This document shows positions 54,085-64,000 of a stretch of 64,000 nucleotides of DNA, in pieces. The position numbers were made by a program, and so were the translations under genes. This DNA comes from Lunularia cruciata (taxonomy: Eukaryota; Streptophyta; Marchantiopsida; Lunulariales; Lunulariaceae). The DNA is taken from positions 63,466,552 to 63,530,551 of the forward strand of contig OX419756.1 of assembly GCA_948567375.1 (NCBI GenBank), read 5' to 3'. The notes below the pieces were generated by a model. That model saw only the letters and a program-made list of their open reading frames with translations, searched no databases and was not told where the DNA came from. Numbering within the stretch: position 1 is the first letter of the stretch; the number at the start of each line of letters is the position of its first letter.

Positions 54085-55662
54085 TCAAGGTCTTGAGGGT
54101 ATCATACCCAACTTCTTCATCAACCTTTCTGACATGGCATTCACTGCTGATCCTCCATCAACCAATGCATCCTTGATGTTGTGACCATTCACTCTCACAT
54201 CAATCTTGGAGGCATATTCACAAGCTTCCCATGGTGCTGGCTTGGCATCCACCACCCCCATTGATACTGGAACTTTTGCCTTCTTCTTCTTCTTGCTCCT
54301 TGTAGAACTCAAACCACCTCTAAGCTCCTTTCTCAAGGTAGGGTTCAAAGCAATTAATTAGCCCACTGTGATGTTAGCCTTGTGACTACCAACATCCTCC
54401 AACACATTGTAGTTCCATTGTTGCTTTGAGATCAAGAAGTCCTCCATCCCCAACTTCTTCCTTGGAGTCTTTGTTGTTGATGGTGTTGAGGTGCGAGTGC
54501 TCCTAGTAGACATAGGAGTATCCTTGCTTGAAGTAAATCCTTGAGAAGAGTGAACATCCTCTGCAAAACGAGCTCTCTTCTTCTCTTGTGCCAAAAGCTC
54601 CAAATTAAGACCCTTGGAGTTTGAGCACTCTCCCTTCTCATACTTGTTCTCAACCACATCTATGGATGCTATCTCCTTACCTTTGTTGGGATTAGGAGCT
54701 ACTTGGGTTTCACTACCTCCCTCTTTCCCTCTATTGGCTCCCTCATAACCCCTTCCTCCATGGTAAGTGGAATTTGGGCAATTCCTTTGGATATGGCCTC
54801 TTCCTCCACAACCAAAACAATTTCTATCATTGAAATTGTTGGCTGGTTGGCCTCCTCTATATGGATAGTTTCCATAACTCCTAGGCCCTCTCCCTACATT
54901 CTGATCCACCTCTCTCTTCTCCCATAGTTGCACCACATTGATCTTGAGATCCGCAAGTTGTTCTGTGATGGTTTGGAGTGGATTTTTTGGTGGAGGTGCA
55001 AGAACTGGAGCAACTACTACTTGTGGTGCAACCCTTGTCACCAAAGTATCAAACGTTCCACCATACTTGTAGCCTTGAGGAGGATGCACAACCTCCTTCA
55101 CCACCAAATCACTCTCATCCTCTTCCAAACTCTCCTCCATACGAATTGCGATCTTGATAGCTTCAACCTTGGAAGAAGGTTTCTCATATCTCACCTTGCT
55201 TCTAATTTGTGGTCTCAATCCTCCCACAAAATTCTTGGTGAGCATGGCCCCTATGCCAATCATTGTAGTCTCCACATCATCCCCACCCTTCCTCAACACT
55301 ATGCGAAATCTGGACTCCAACTTTTCCACTCTTTCCACATAGACTCTCACTTTCTCTCCATCTCCTTGCTTGAGAAATGTAACCTCACTCATTAATCTCT
55401 CATAACTCTCATCAGGAAGAAAGTTCTCAATGAGTGCTGAAGTCAAAGTCTCCCAAGACTCCTCTTCCCCCTCTCTCCTCTCTCTCTTTTGGTATTCTGA
55501 CTCATACCATGTAAGTGCTGCATCCTCAAAGAAATCTGGTAATAATGAGGCCCACTCATTCTTCCTCCTCTCATTTTTTCCTATGCAAGCTCTCTTGAAG
55601 TCTCTCACAAAGGCCTCCACATCTTCTCCATCCTTGCCAAAGAAAACCGGAAGTTTCCCCAT
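54085..55662 (-). pseudogene. B3 gag and protease start
   Basis: From the ATG at 55662, 434 codons are open, with the gag core and the knuckle CFGCGGRGHIQRNC. A CAA-to-TAA change then stops it after ANITVG. The next frame (54348-54085) has the protease motif DGGSAVNAM and ends at TGA in place of TCA after SRP. Both are point nonsense changes; the frame itself is unbroken up to the 1080-codon ORF. Confidence 0.88.
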
Positions 55663-55896
55663 CTTAACCCCTCACTATCTTTCTTTTCTCTCAATTTTTT
55701 TTTCTCTTTTCTTTTCTCTCACTCTATTACTAATAGAGTATATACATGACTAACACCATCTGAGAATAATCCACTCTAGGGAACACAAAAGGTTCAGGTT
55801 GCTCCAAGATTTCTATAGTAACATCAAATCCTAGAGTGCATATTAATCTAACTCTCATGGATAGTTTATCCATAAGTTGAAAGATTATCTCCATCA

Positions 55897-56370
55897 CTAA
55901 TCTTGAGAACTAGCTGATGAAGGTGGTAGTATTTCTGTAGCTGTACTAAGACTCTCTCCAAGATCCTTCACCAAAGTTTCCAAAAGTGCTTTTACTCCAC
56001 TACACTCATGTCCTTTTGGAAGTCCTTCAACTCCACAAACCTCACACAACTCCTTGGTCTTAGATCTTCTCCCTCCCAATCTTGGTGAAGAAGGTCCAAC
56101 ATGCAAACCCAAGTCAAGTAAGCCTCTCCTTTCCCTCAATCTCTTGCTCTCAAAGGTCAATGGACATGAACTTGCCTTATGTCCCTTCTCTCCACATAGA
56201 ATGTACTTAGACTCACTCTTTCCTCCAAGTGGTGTAGGTTTTTGGATCCTCTCAACACTCTCTTCAAATTCTATTGTAAACTCTCTTTTCCTCAAATCCA
56301 CCCCTACAATCACCTCAAACCCTTGGGGAACCTTGCATAATCTCAATTTCCACTCTTGATGACCCTCCAT
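55897..56370 (-). CDS. Extra zinc-cluster ORF in B3 leader
   Basis: This third copy of the 157-codon accessory ORF is open from MEGHQEW to the stop. Its first knuckle has lost the leading cysteine (YILCGEKGHKASSC), while the second cluster CEVCGVEGLPKGHEC is unchanged. It lies about 230 bp upstream of gag, as in B1 and B2. Confidence 0.6.
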   Translation of the reverse strand: MEGHQEWKLRLCKVPQGFEVIVGVDLRKREFTIEFEESVERIQKPTPLGGKSESKYILCGEKGHKASSCPLTFESKRLRERRGLLDLGLHVGPSSPRLGGRRSKTKELCEVCGVEGLPKGHECSGVKALLETLVKDLGESLSTATEILPPSSASSQD

Positions 56371-57207
56371 GCTCCCCAAGATGAATCTAAACACTCAAGC
56401 ATGCTTTTTGTTGATCTCAAACTTCTCATGCATGAGATCTCCACTCTGCAGAATTGACCCTTCCTCACAATGTCACTCAAATCTCCCAACCAATATGTCA
56501 CAATCCTCTGAAATTTTCCACACTTGATCACAACTCCAGGGCGTCCCTCCCTGCAAAATTTCAGATCTTTTCATCAAGCCATTTGGCACCTAAACCTTTC
56601 TATTCAGCACCCATTTTTCAGATTTGGTCTGAAAACCACCCCCCTCACTTCAAAAACTCATAACGCCCTGCGCAAAAACGATCTCTCTCTAATTTTTTGG
56701 CACCATGTAGGATACAATGTACTAAATTGTCTTGGAAATTTTCAAGACAATTCACTAAAAATTGAAGAAATGGCAGACTCTGTACAATTTTCCAGAGAGC
56801 ATGCAGTTGCGGGAGCACTTTACCCTATCAACTTTCAAAAATTCTAGCCCAGTGCGCATAGAAGCTCTCTCAATAATTTCAAGTGTGCTAACTGAAAGAT
56901 AACCCAAGCTATCATGTGTAGAAATCTCAACTCCAGATCTCAAACTTGAGATTTTGCCCAAAATCACCTTAATCCCCAAAATCTGCAATCCACCTCACAC
57001 AATCTCTCCAATTCCTCTCATGTGTACAAGATGTACAAAATCACCTCAAAGACATCATAATGAACTACAGGGTATACAAATAGATCTTGGTTCTCTAACA
57101 TAAGTTCAGCCCTCTCCTCTCCTAATGTTCTCTCCAAGTGAGCTCTCATAGCCTCCTTCTGCCTAATGTAGAATTGGACGCGGAACATTATCTTGCCTTC
57201 TAGAGAG
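56371..57207 (-). other. B3 5' leader
   Basis: This corresponds to the B1 leader and has no convincing gene. It differs from B1 by a few indels near 56585-56720. Confidence 0.45.
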
Positions 57208-57225
57208 GTCCCGGCAACGGAACCA
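57208..57225 (-). other. Primer binding site of B3
   Basis: The minus strand reads TGGTTCCGTTGCCGGGAC, identical to B1 and B2, four bases from the LTR. Confidence 0.75.
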
Positions 57226-57229
57226 AAAA

Positions 57230-57908
57230 TGTAAACCGGCCTGTCTCTCACTCAGGACGAACCTCTGATGGCTATTATGGTAGCGCACCATGGACTAAGA
57301 AGGCAAGGAACCCCAACTCCATCATACTCCTCCAAGGCTAACACTCCAAGACTCAAGACATTGCTCACTAGAGAACTCAATGAGAGAGAGATAGTTGCAA
57401 ATGAAAGGATGATGAGTACCTCCTCACCCCTTGTTTATATACTTGTGAAATAGTTACGTACCAAAGTTACTAATTACCATAGTAACTCAAGTTACTAGAC
57501 TAAAAGTCAAGTAAAGTCAAAAAGTAGAAAGGAATATCCATTCACATGGGCATATTCTCCTTATCTTGACCCAACCACTAAAGCAAGGATTCCTTCACAT
57601 GGGCTATCCTTGGACTGAAGAAGAATCCAAAATAAAAAGGCTTGCGGGCCCAAGAGTTCTCAACTCTTTCCCCAAAGCCAAACACCTAGGAATAATACCA
57701 AGTCAACACACTAAAATCCAAAATAGTGGTGCTCATCTTTTCTACTTCCTCTAAAGTAAGGTCCCATCTATCTTAGCTATGACTAACTTTAGCTAACCAT
57801 GACTAATATAAAACCATCCTTTATCTCTATATAAATAATATCTCTTAAGTACTTGTAATACCAAGCTAAATATCACAATACCACACACATGCACAAATGG
57901 GTGTTACA
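57230..57908 (-). repeat. B3 5' LTR
   Basis: Short-form family B LTR next to the PBS, 679 bp, followed by the GTCC duplication. Confidence 0.9.
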
Positions 57909-57979
57909 GTCCAGCCCTCCTCTTCTCAAAATCCTGCAACCACTCCTTACCACTCTCCTCTGGCTTTTTCCCAATGACA
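57909..57979 (-). repeat. D1 5' LTR, outer end
   Basis: After the duplicated GTCC the D LTR resumes and ends CCAATGACA, the TGTCATTGG start on the minus strand. This is the right end of D1. Confidence 0.8.
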
Positions 57980-58027
57980 GCGTGGAACTGGAATGTAAGC
58001 TTTCCAAGTTTCATGACTGAGATAATC
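57980..58027 (+). repeat. Family A LTR scrap
   Basis: About 48 bp resemble, in plus orientation, the A LTR region encoding the start of the LTR ORF (the AWNWN segment). It suggests D1 inserted into a plus-oriented A LTR. Confidence 0.4.
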
Positions 58028-58982
58028 TATGACAATCCGGCAAATATCACTTTTGCGGCAATTGAGTAAGTAAAGTTTGTTCCCGCAAAGATACGAGTCA
58101 GAAATGTCCAAATACGAAGCAAAGTAACAATTTCAATTCTTCTTGAGTTCTTCTTTAGTCTCTCAGGTAGAAACCACACCCAGAAGAGAGTAACAAGCAC
58201 TGACTCGCAGTCTTGTCACAAATTCACACTTCTTAATCACAACTCCATCAAATCTTTCCAAACAATCTTGATTGTGATGATTCAGGCTCTCTCGAAAATA
58301 GCACTTCACTGCAAAACGACTTCGCCTCAGAACTGTGTTCCACTCCTCCACTGAAGGCACAACTTCCTCGATCGAAAGTGCTTCACATCAACTTCACACT
58401 GCACTCACAAAAGCAGAATACTACCAACACTACAATTCCTCTTAGATCTGTCAAGGCATTGCTTTGATTGCACTTCACTCAGGATCAAACACACAAAATG
58501 AAGATCAAGGCTGTGGAATCCAACATCCAACAAGCACTCTGATTTGCACTTCAAATTTCTCCAAACACTCACAAACACAATTGCAAAGTTGATACTCGGA
58601 ATCAAGCTCAAGCGACGAGCACTGCTTCACAGCACTTTGCTGTATCTATTCTCAGAAATAATGAGCACTGAACAACATTTTCCTGCGAATGCCACTCTTA
58701 AATAGTGAAGCAATCGACAGTTCTAACAACTATACCGTTCTACCACAACTATTCTAACCTGCAGATCCGAAATGACATTGCACCTCTTCATATCTGCCCC
58801 TTGAAATCTCAAATTGGTTACTAATCCAATCCGATGTCTACTTCGTCCTCGGCTTTCAAACCCAAACCCAAAGTAATCTTTCTTCCTACTATCTTTTCCT
58901 CGGGTTTCAGATCTTCTACTTCTTCTACCAATTCCAGCAATTCTCTTTCTTGATCTGAAATTTCACTAGTGGGTAATCTATC

Positions 58983-61243
58983 TTACTCCTTAACTCCTGA
59001 CCCACTCTTCTCTAATGTCTCTAATGGCAACTCCGAAGACATTTGGACTCCTATGTTATCTACTTCGGGTTTTGCTTTAACATCTTTCCGAAGTTTTTCT
59101 AGCTCTATCTTCACTAAGTCTAATCTAATGGAAATGTTATCCTCTACTTCCAACACCTTCCTATCTACACGAGTTCTTAATTTTATTAACAAGGCATTCA
59201 TCTCCATGTCCTTTGCTTGTCTTTGCCTCGTCTCCTGCACCAACAACTTCAACTCGTGCAGACGCGCTTCTTCAATTCGAACGTTGGCTTCTGTACTTAA
59301 CATTGCATTCACTCTGAGGACTATCTCCTTCAATGGCTCCAATCTTGTCTTCCTCTCTCATTCCCGATCTGCAAGCCATTCCTCTTTGTACATTGCCAAC
59401 TCTTCCTCGAACTCGGCTTTCACCGCTTCCTTCCCTTTCTTCTTCTGTTCAACCTTCGAAGTAGCTCTCGTAATCTCTCTTCTTCTCTATATCTCACAGC
59501 CAACTCTCATTGCCAAAGTTGCTTCTTCTCCTCCATACTTTCTATCACTCTATCGAGCTCTTGATCCTTTGATGTTATCCTCGCCATAGCATGGATAAGC
59601 TCTACTCTTGAATCAGCAAACTGTTGCTTCAAGATTTTGGTTTCAGCTACCTGTCTTTCCCTTGCAATATCACTCTTCCTTGCAAGATCCTCTCGATAGA
59701 TCACTTCCCTCTTTAGGTCTTTGATAACCTGACTTCTCTCGACTGCCTCCGCTTGCAATACTTCTCTCTCCTCCTCACCTCGGGTTACACTCCTGCTCAA
59801 CTCCGAGTTCTCTTCTTCTAATCTTGCTACCACCTACAGTACAGTCTTTACCTCGGGACAAGTCGACTGCATCTCCTTCTTCTTCTGCTCCAACTTTACT
59901 AGCAGCGGGCACCCTACCTCTCACAGGTACTCCACTCCATCACTTGCAACTTCTTCCTCCCACGGAGGGGTCTCTCTTCTCTCCTCGTGTTCTTCCGATA
60001 CTTGCCTTCTTCTTTGTAGTCTTCGTATCGGGATTGATGCCTCACTGCCCAAGCTTTCTTCTACCTCTTTTTTCACTCAACTTGGTCCCGCCTCACACTT
60101 CGCCTTACGTCACAAGCAAACTCCTCGCTGCACTGCGATCTTCTTCTCCTCTGGCACCGGTACTTTGTCTTCCAACGCTGTATTGTCTTCAGCGTCTACC
60201 TCGGCCTGCACTTCTTCTTTGTATTCTTCAGCCACTGGCGCCGAGGTCATTTCTCCACCGTCCTCACTATCATTGCTCGTATCTTCACTCTACAATGTAA
60301 GCTCAAGTTCCTCCTCATGCTCCAAGTCCTCCGTCTTGAGCTCGGGCTCGCCTTTTGAGTCTTCATCTTCTGACTCAATTACCACCATTCCTCGCCTCGG
60401 GTTACTTTTCTGCATCTTCTGAGGTTTCTTGTTTTCTTCGGCTTCTACTTGCCGAGTCCTCTTCTTTGTCGGGGTACTTACTACGACCTCCACATTTTTC
60501 CTTGTCTTCACGTAGTAATCATCTGTGCTCCGGATTTGCAAAATGTATTGCTGCTCCTTGACATTGACCTCCTTTCGCACATCCGGATGGAAGTGCGACA
60601 TCATCCAATTCTGCTCCGCTGAGTTCAACAAATTGAGCCCAAGGTAGAAATGTGCTGCAAACGGCACAATATAATGTGGAGGTGACTTATCCCGCAGATT
60701 CCACACCATCTGCCTTGTTCTCCCGTGAAAACACCTTGCCCAATTAATTGGTTCTCCTGCAAAAAATTTGTGAAAGAACACCGCTTGGTGTTTCATCACA
60801 TATGTTGTTCTCTCCGGCTTCAGGATTGCCATCAAAGCACTCACAATTCCTCTCTTGAGAGGGTCTTTATAACTTTCTACCTTGTACCCATTCTTCGTTC
60901 TCTTTGACGAGAAGGCATCTCTCACCTCCTGAGTTTCTTGGGCTATCTCTCCTTTCCCCAAGAACGTGGCTCCCTGCTCCGAGCCTGCCTCCTTCTTGAG
61001 TACCAGTCTCCAATCCGACTCTGTCCAGCAAGCCGGATTTCCTCTCTTCCCTTCTTCCTCGGGTCCATTAAGACACTTACTCTCGATGATTTCTGTCATG
61101 AATCCAAGAAAACTTACGTTCCTATTCCATGCCAGAAATGTGATCCGAAGTCAGCTCAAGACTTTGATCCTTGCTACTACATCTAATCTCCGAATTGCAT
61201 AATTTCTCACTGCGAATTTGGAGTTGTTCTTCCCTCCTCCCAT
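58983..61243 (-). pseudogene. Decayed LTR-encoded ORF in A3 LTR
   Basis: The ATG equivalent to the intact copy is at 61241-61243. After about 31 codons a CGA-to-TGA change stops it. The frame reopens at 61099-60290 (N-terminal domain, basic and acidic stretches), then 59833-59507 and 59342-58983 (coiled coil). A stop in the acidic part and indels near 59450 and 60080 break the rest. Upstream of the ATG the same frame is open to 61435, so this copy could begin further upstream than the solo LTR copy, but that lies before the TATA box. Confidence 0.75.
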
Positions 61244-61400
61244 CTCTTTTACTTTCTCACTTTCTCTTGATTTCACTCTGACGACTTCTCCCTTGCACAC
61301 TAACACAAGCCCAACTCTATTTCCCTTTCCCTGATCACCCGCAAGACGACTCCTCAACGGCAAAGGAAAATTGCTTGACATTTTGTCGTTGCAGTTTTGA

Positions 61401-61408
61401 TTTTTATA
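61401..61408 (-). promoter_or_regulatory. TATA box of A3 LTR
   Basis: TATAAAAA on the minus strand, about 160 bp before the LTR ORF start, as in the solo LTR. Confidence 0.5.
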
Positions 61409-61796
61409 CAGTTGCACTTCTTTGTCTTCCGTCACTTCGAGTTTCTACCAAGAAATCACACCTCTGGCATGCACCTGTCACTGTCAATCAACCTTCACGC
61501 GTATGAGCCGCCAGTTTTGAAACGGCCCCTTCTTGAATTTCTTGCCCCGACGAAAGGTTGTTAGACTGTCTTTGCCTTGGGTTGAGCTCCTCCCAATCCG
61601 AAGACAATTTACTTCGTATTGTATGTTGACAGGGCATTTCCGAGTACTTTGCCTTATGACCCGAAACCACTTCACTTCGGGTTTCAACCCAAAGACTCTT
61701 TTCTTTGCCTTCTTCGGCCATACAAGCGCAATCTGACTTCTCTATACACTTCTTCTCCTTTATTCTGAAAAAAAAAACAAAAATGTGAGCACCACA

Positions 61797-61812
61797 TACC
61801 CCCTCCCTCAAA
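61797..61812 (-). other. Polypurine tract of A3
   Basis: The minus strand reads TTGAGGGAGGGGGTA up to the LTR start TGTGG. This identifies 58028-61796 as a 3' LTR. Confidence 0.8.
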
Positions 61813-62840
61813 TGTGAGCGTCCCCGCAAACATAGATCTTGGATGCTTTAGAAACTTCCGAGTCTATGGTCCAATATCTCTGAACTCTCCACCCGTTTAC
61901 TCGAGTGGCAAAAGGATTACCTTCCAAGTTGACGAGCTGCATGGATCCATTTTCATAAAGATGAAGAACTCGATAGGGACCCATCCATCTCAAATGGCAA
62001 CTTGCCTAGAAAAAATATTCGGCAATTGTCATATAACAAAACCAAATCCCCTTCTTGTACAGTCACAGGCTTAAAGCTCTTATCATGCCTGACTTTTATC
62101 TGTGCTTGTACTTCTTTCGTGGTTTGCATTGCATCATCTCTTTTCTCTTCTAACCACATTAGTTGATGAATCCGAAGATCCTGACTTTCTTCTTCCGACA
62201 TTTGTTCTTTGCACAGAACCCGATATGTCGGAACTTCAAATTCAACCGGCAGTATGGGATGCAAGCCATATGTCAAGAAGTATGGTGTTTGTTTGGTTGT
62301 TATCTTCTCTGTCGTTCGATATGCCCACAACGCGGCTGGTAATTTTGTATCCCAGTCATAGGCATAATTGACAGTCACCTTATTCAAAATTTTACAAAGT
62401 AACCCATTCGCCCTTTCCGTTAAGCCATTTGCTTTTGGGTTGTAAGGAGTCGTCTTCCAATGTTTAATCTGAAAGTAATTGGTTAACGCCTCCATTATTG
62501 AGTTCAAAAAATGTGTGCCTCGGTCATTGACCAATTCCAGAGGACACCCATATCGGGAGATGATGTTTCGAAAGAAAAATTCTGCCACCATTTCAGCATC
62601 ATCTCTACGAGTTGCTTCCGCTTCGACCATCTTGGTAGCATAGTCAGTGCAGACCAAAATGTAGCGCTTTCTTGTGACTTGAGTCACTGGTTGAATGGGA
62701 CCCACAAAATCAATCCCCCATTTCTCAAATGGGGCCAAAGGCAAAATTGGTCTCAAAGGCCATTGGGAAGTAGCCGTTGGCTTCCCCGTTCTTTGACAAG
62801 CATCACAGCTTTGGATATGAGCATGTACATCTTTGTACAT
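61808..62840 (-). pseudogene. A3 integrase
   Basis: The frame 62840-61953 has the zinc-domain CDACQRTG, then the DDE core: D in GIDFVGPI near residue 45, D in NDRGTHF near 106 and E in GLTERAN near 142. A conserved LWAYRTTEK segment follows. A small indel near 61990 shifts the frame, and the last part, with RWMGPYRVL, is in 61993-61808. The end overlaps the polypurine tract by a few bases. It is the integrase of the family whose LTR carries the long ORF, and it looks Tat/Athila-like. Confidence 0.82.
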
Positions 62841-64000
62841 TGTAGGCTACCAATACCCTGCCAAAAGAATTTTCTTTACAGTATTCTTCAGAGCATAGTG
62901 TCCTCCCGATGCCTCGAAGTGTGAAGATTCAATTACTCCTCCTACTTTGTATGACTCCAAGCATCGCCAAAGTACTTCGTCTTCGCCCATCTTAAATAAA
63001 ATGTTGTGTTTAAGCTAGTACGGCCCCATTTTCCTGAGAAAGACTGCCCGCTGTTCCGGGTCCATCCCCTCAGAACACTGGAGAGTATTGAGATAATTAT
63101 ATTCAGCTGCATACCTTGTACTTCGCATTGCTGATAAGTGATACAACTCTTCATCAGGGAACCGATCGTCAATTTTCCACTCTTGGTCTTGAGTTTCTAA
63201 CCTGGACAGGAAGTCCGCATTCGAATGCAAAGCTCCCTTCTTTACTTGTACAATATACGTGAACTCTTGTAATAACAATATCCATCTTGCAATTTGTCCT
63301 GATAAATCTGCCTTCTTGACCAAATGTTGCAATGCGTAATGGTCAACATAGAAGACAAACTCATACCCCAACAAATAATGACAAAATTTCTTGCAGGCAT
63401 ACACCATTCTGAGTGCTTCTCTTTCAGTCGTTGAATAGTTCTTTTTAGAAACTAAAAGTTGTTGGCTGGCATAATACACCGGGTAAACCTTCTTCTTCTC
63501 GTCCTTCTGACTTAAGACGACTCCGATGGCCATGGACGAAGTGTCCACATATACATGAAAAGGGACGCCCCAATTTGGGGCCCTCATAACAGGTGCTTCA
63601 ACCAGTTTCTTCTTCAACACCTGGAAAGCTTCTTCTTGACTTGCTTCCCACAGATAGTCTTCGGATTTCTTCAGAAGCTTTGTGAGTGGTGCAGCAAGAA
63701 CTGCATAGTTTGACATGAAGTGTCTGTAATATCAGACATGTCCCAAGAAGGCTCTCAACTCCCGGATGTTCTTCGGGGATTCCAAAGCTGCGATTATCTT
63801 AACCTTCTCAACATCGACTTCAATACCTCGGCTTGACACCCGATGCCCCAAAAGAATTCCCTCCTTCATTGCAAAGAAGCATTTCTCTGGGTGTAATGAC
63901 AAGCCGGCAAAACGACACCATTCAAACGTTTGGCGAAGGTAATCTAAATGTACATCTCTTTGCCCAAACACACAAAAGTCATCAATAAAAACTTCCACAA
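62841..64000 (-). pseudogene. A3 RT and RNase H (runs off right edge)
   Basis: From the right edge, the RT frame (63998-63732) has the VFIDDFCVFG active-site box and EGILLGHRVSSRGIEVD. A TGA after LGHV splits it from RNase H (63716-63015), which has VYVDTSSMAIG, TTEREAL and ADFLSRLE. A stop after MGPY ends that frame. The integrase zinc region at 62841-63014 has its own stop after GYW. The upstream pol and gag lie outside the window. Confidence 0.82.

Larger units (their letters stand above)
50109..57908 (-). mobile_element. Family B full-length element B3
   Basis: This complete 7.8-kb element is inserted in the D1 5' LTR with a 4-bp duplication GTCC (50105-50108 and 57909-57912). The empty site is seen in the D2 LTR near 46088. 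The LTRs are 679 bp (50109-50787 and 57230-57908). It carries all family B parts. Its polyprotein has two premature stops in gag-protease and a mutated integrase active site, so it is not autonomous. Confidence 0.92.
21075..57979 (-). mobile_element. Family D element D1 (interrupted, 3' end lost)
   Basis: D1 is an old family D element read right to left. Its 5' LTR is at 48661-50108 plus 57909-57979, with PBS at 48639-48656 and gag-protease at 46163-48531. RT/RNase H is at 31549-33819 and integrase at 21075-21856. Three younger insertions split it: B3 in the LTR, D2 between protease and RT, and B2 at the start of integrase. The end of integrase and the whole 3' LTR are missing at the B1 junction. 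It is full of stops and cannot code. Confidence 0.85.
58028..61796 (-). repeat. Family A 3' LTR of element A3
   Basis: This 3769-bp LTR runs from TGTGGTGCTCACA to GGATTGTCATA (mutated end). It is bounded on the right by a polypurine tract and the A3 pol region, so it is the 3' LTR. Its length equals the solo LTR at 25911-29673. It confirms that the long ORF is inside the LTR and not in the internal domain. Confidence 0.88.

Overview
The window is plant nuclear DNA made almost entirely of nested and broken LTR retrotransposons of the Ty3/gypsy type. I see no host gene, rRNA, tRNA or CRISPR array. Families A and B have reverse transcriptases with an F-I-D-D-F box and DDE integrases without an obvious chromodomain, as in the plant-only Ogre/Tat/Athila branch. 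A land plant with a large, repeat-rich genome is therefore likely. A seed-free plant or gymnosperm is a guess. Family names A, B, D and E are mine.

Family A has giant LTRs of about 3.77 kb. The LTR carries a long ORF in the sense direction, starting about 150 bp after a TATA box. It is intact (811 codons) in the solo LTR at 25911-29673 and decayed in the LTRs at 1282-4769, 5403-8155 (+) and 58028-61796. Family A internal DNA lies at both window edges: gag at 1-1194 and RT/RNase H/integrase at 61797-64000.

Family B has LTRs of about 680-690 bp, a PBS, an extra small ORF with two Cys/His clusters in the leader, then one gag-protease-RT-RNase H-integrase frame. Three elements are present: B1 at 13271-21074 (-), B2 at 21857-31548 (+) and B3 at 50109-57908 (-). 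Two solo LTRs lie at 9556-10247 and 11696-12387. Insertion sites carry 4-bp duplications of the form G(T/G)CC.

Family D has LTRs of about 3 kb and an RT with an F-L-D-D-I-P-(I/V)-K-G motif unlike that of A and B. D2 (33820-46158, 12.3 kb) is a full-length but mutated element inserted with a GCGC duplication into D1, an older copy of the same family. D1 is also split by B2 (in integrase) and B3 (in its 5' LTR), and its 3' end is lost where it meets B1. Family E is a decayed gag/protease/RT fragment at 8156-11011.

Layout from left to right: A1 gag and 5' LTR (1-4769); a mosaic of A LTR pieces in both orientations (4770-8155); E with a solo B LTR (8156-11011); a small A piece, unassigned DNA, another solo B LTR and a truncated A LTR (11012-13270); B1; D1 integrase; B2 with the A solo LTR inside; D1 RT; D2; D1 gag and LTR with B3 inside; and finally A3 (58028-64000). 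Insertion order inferred from interruptions: D1 first, then D2, B2 and B3 into D1, then the A solo LTR into B2. The most unusual feature is the LTR-encoded protein of family A.
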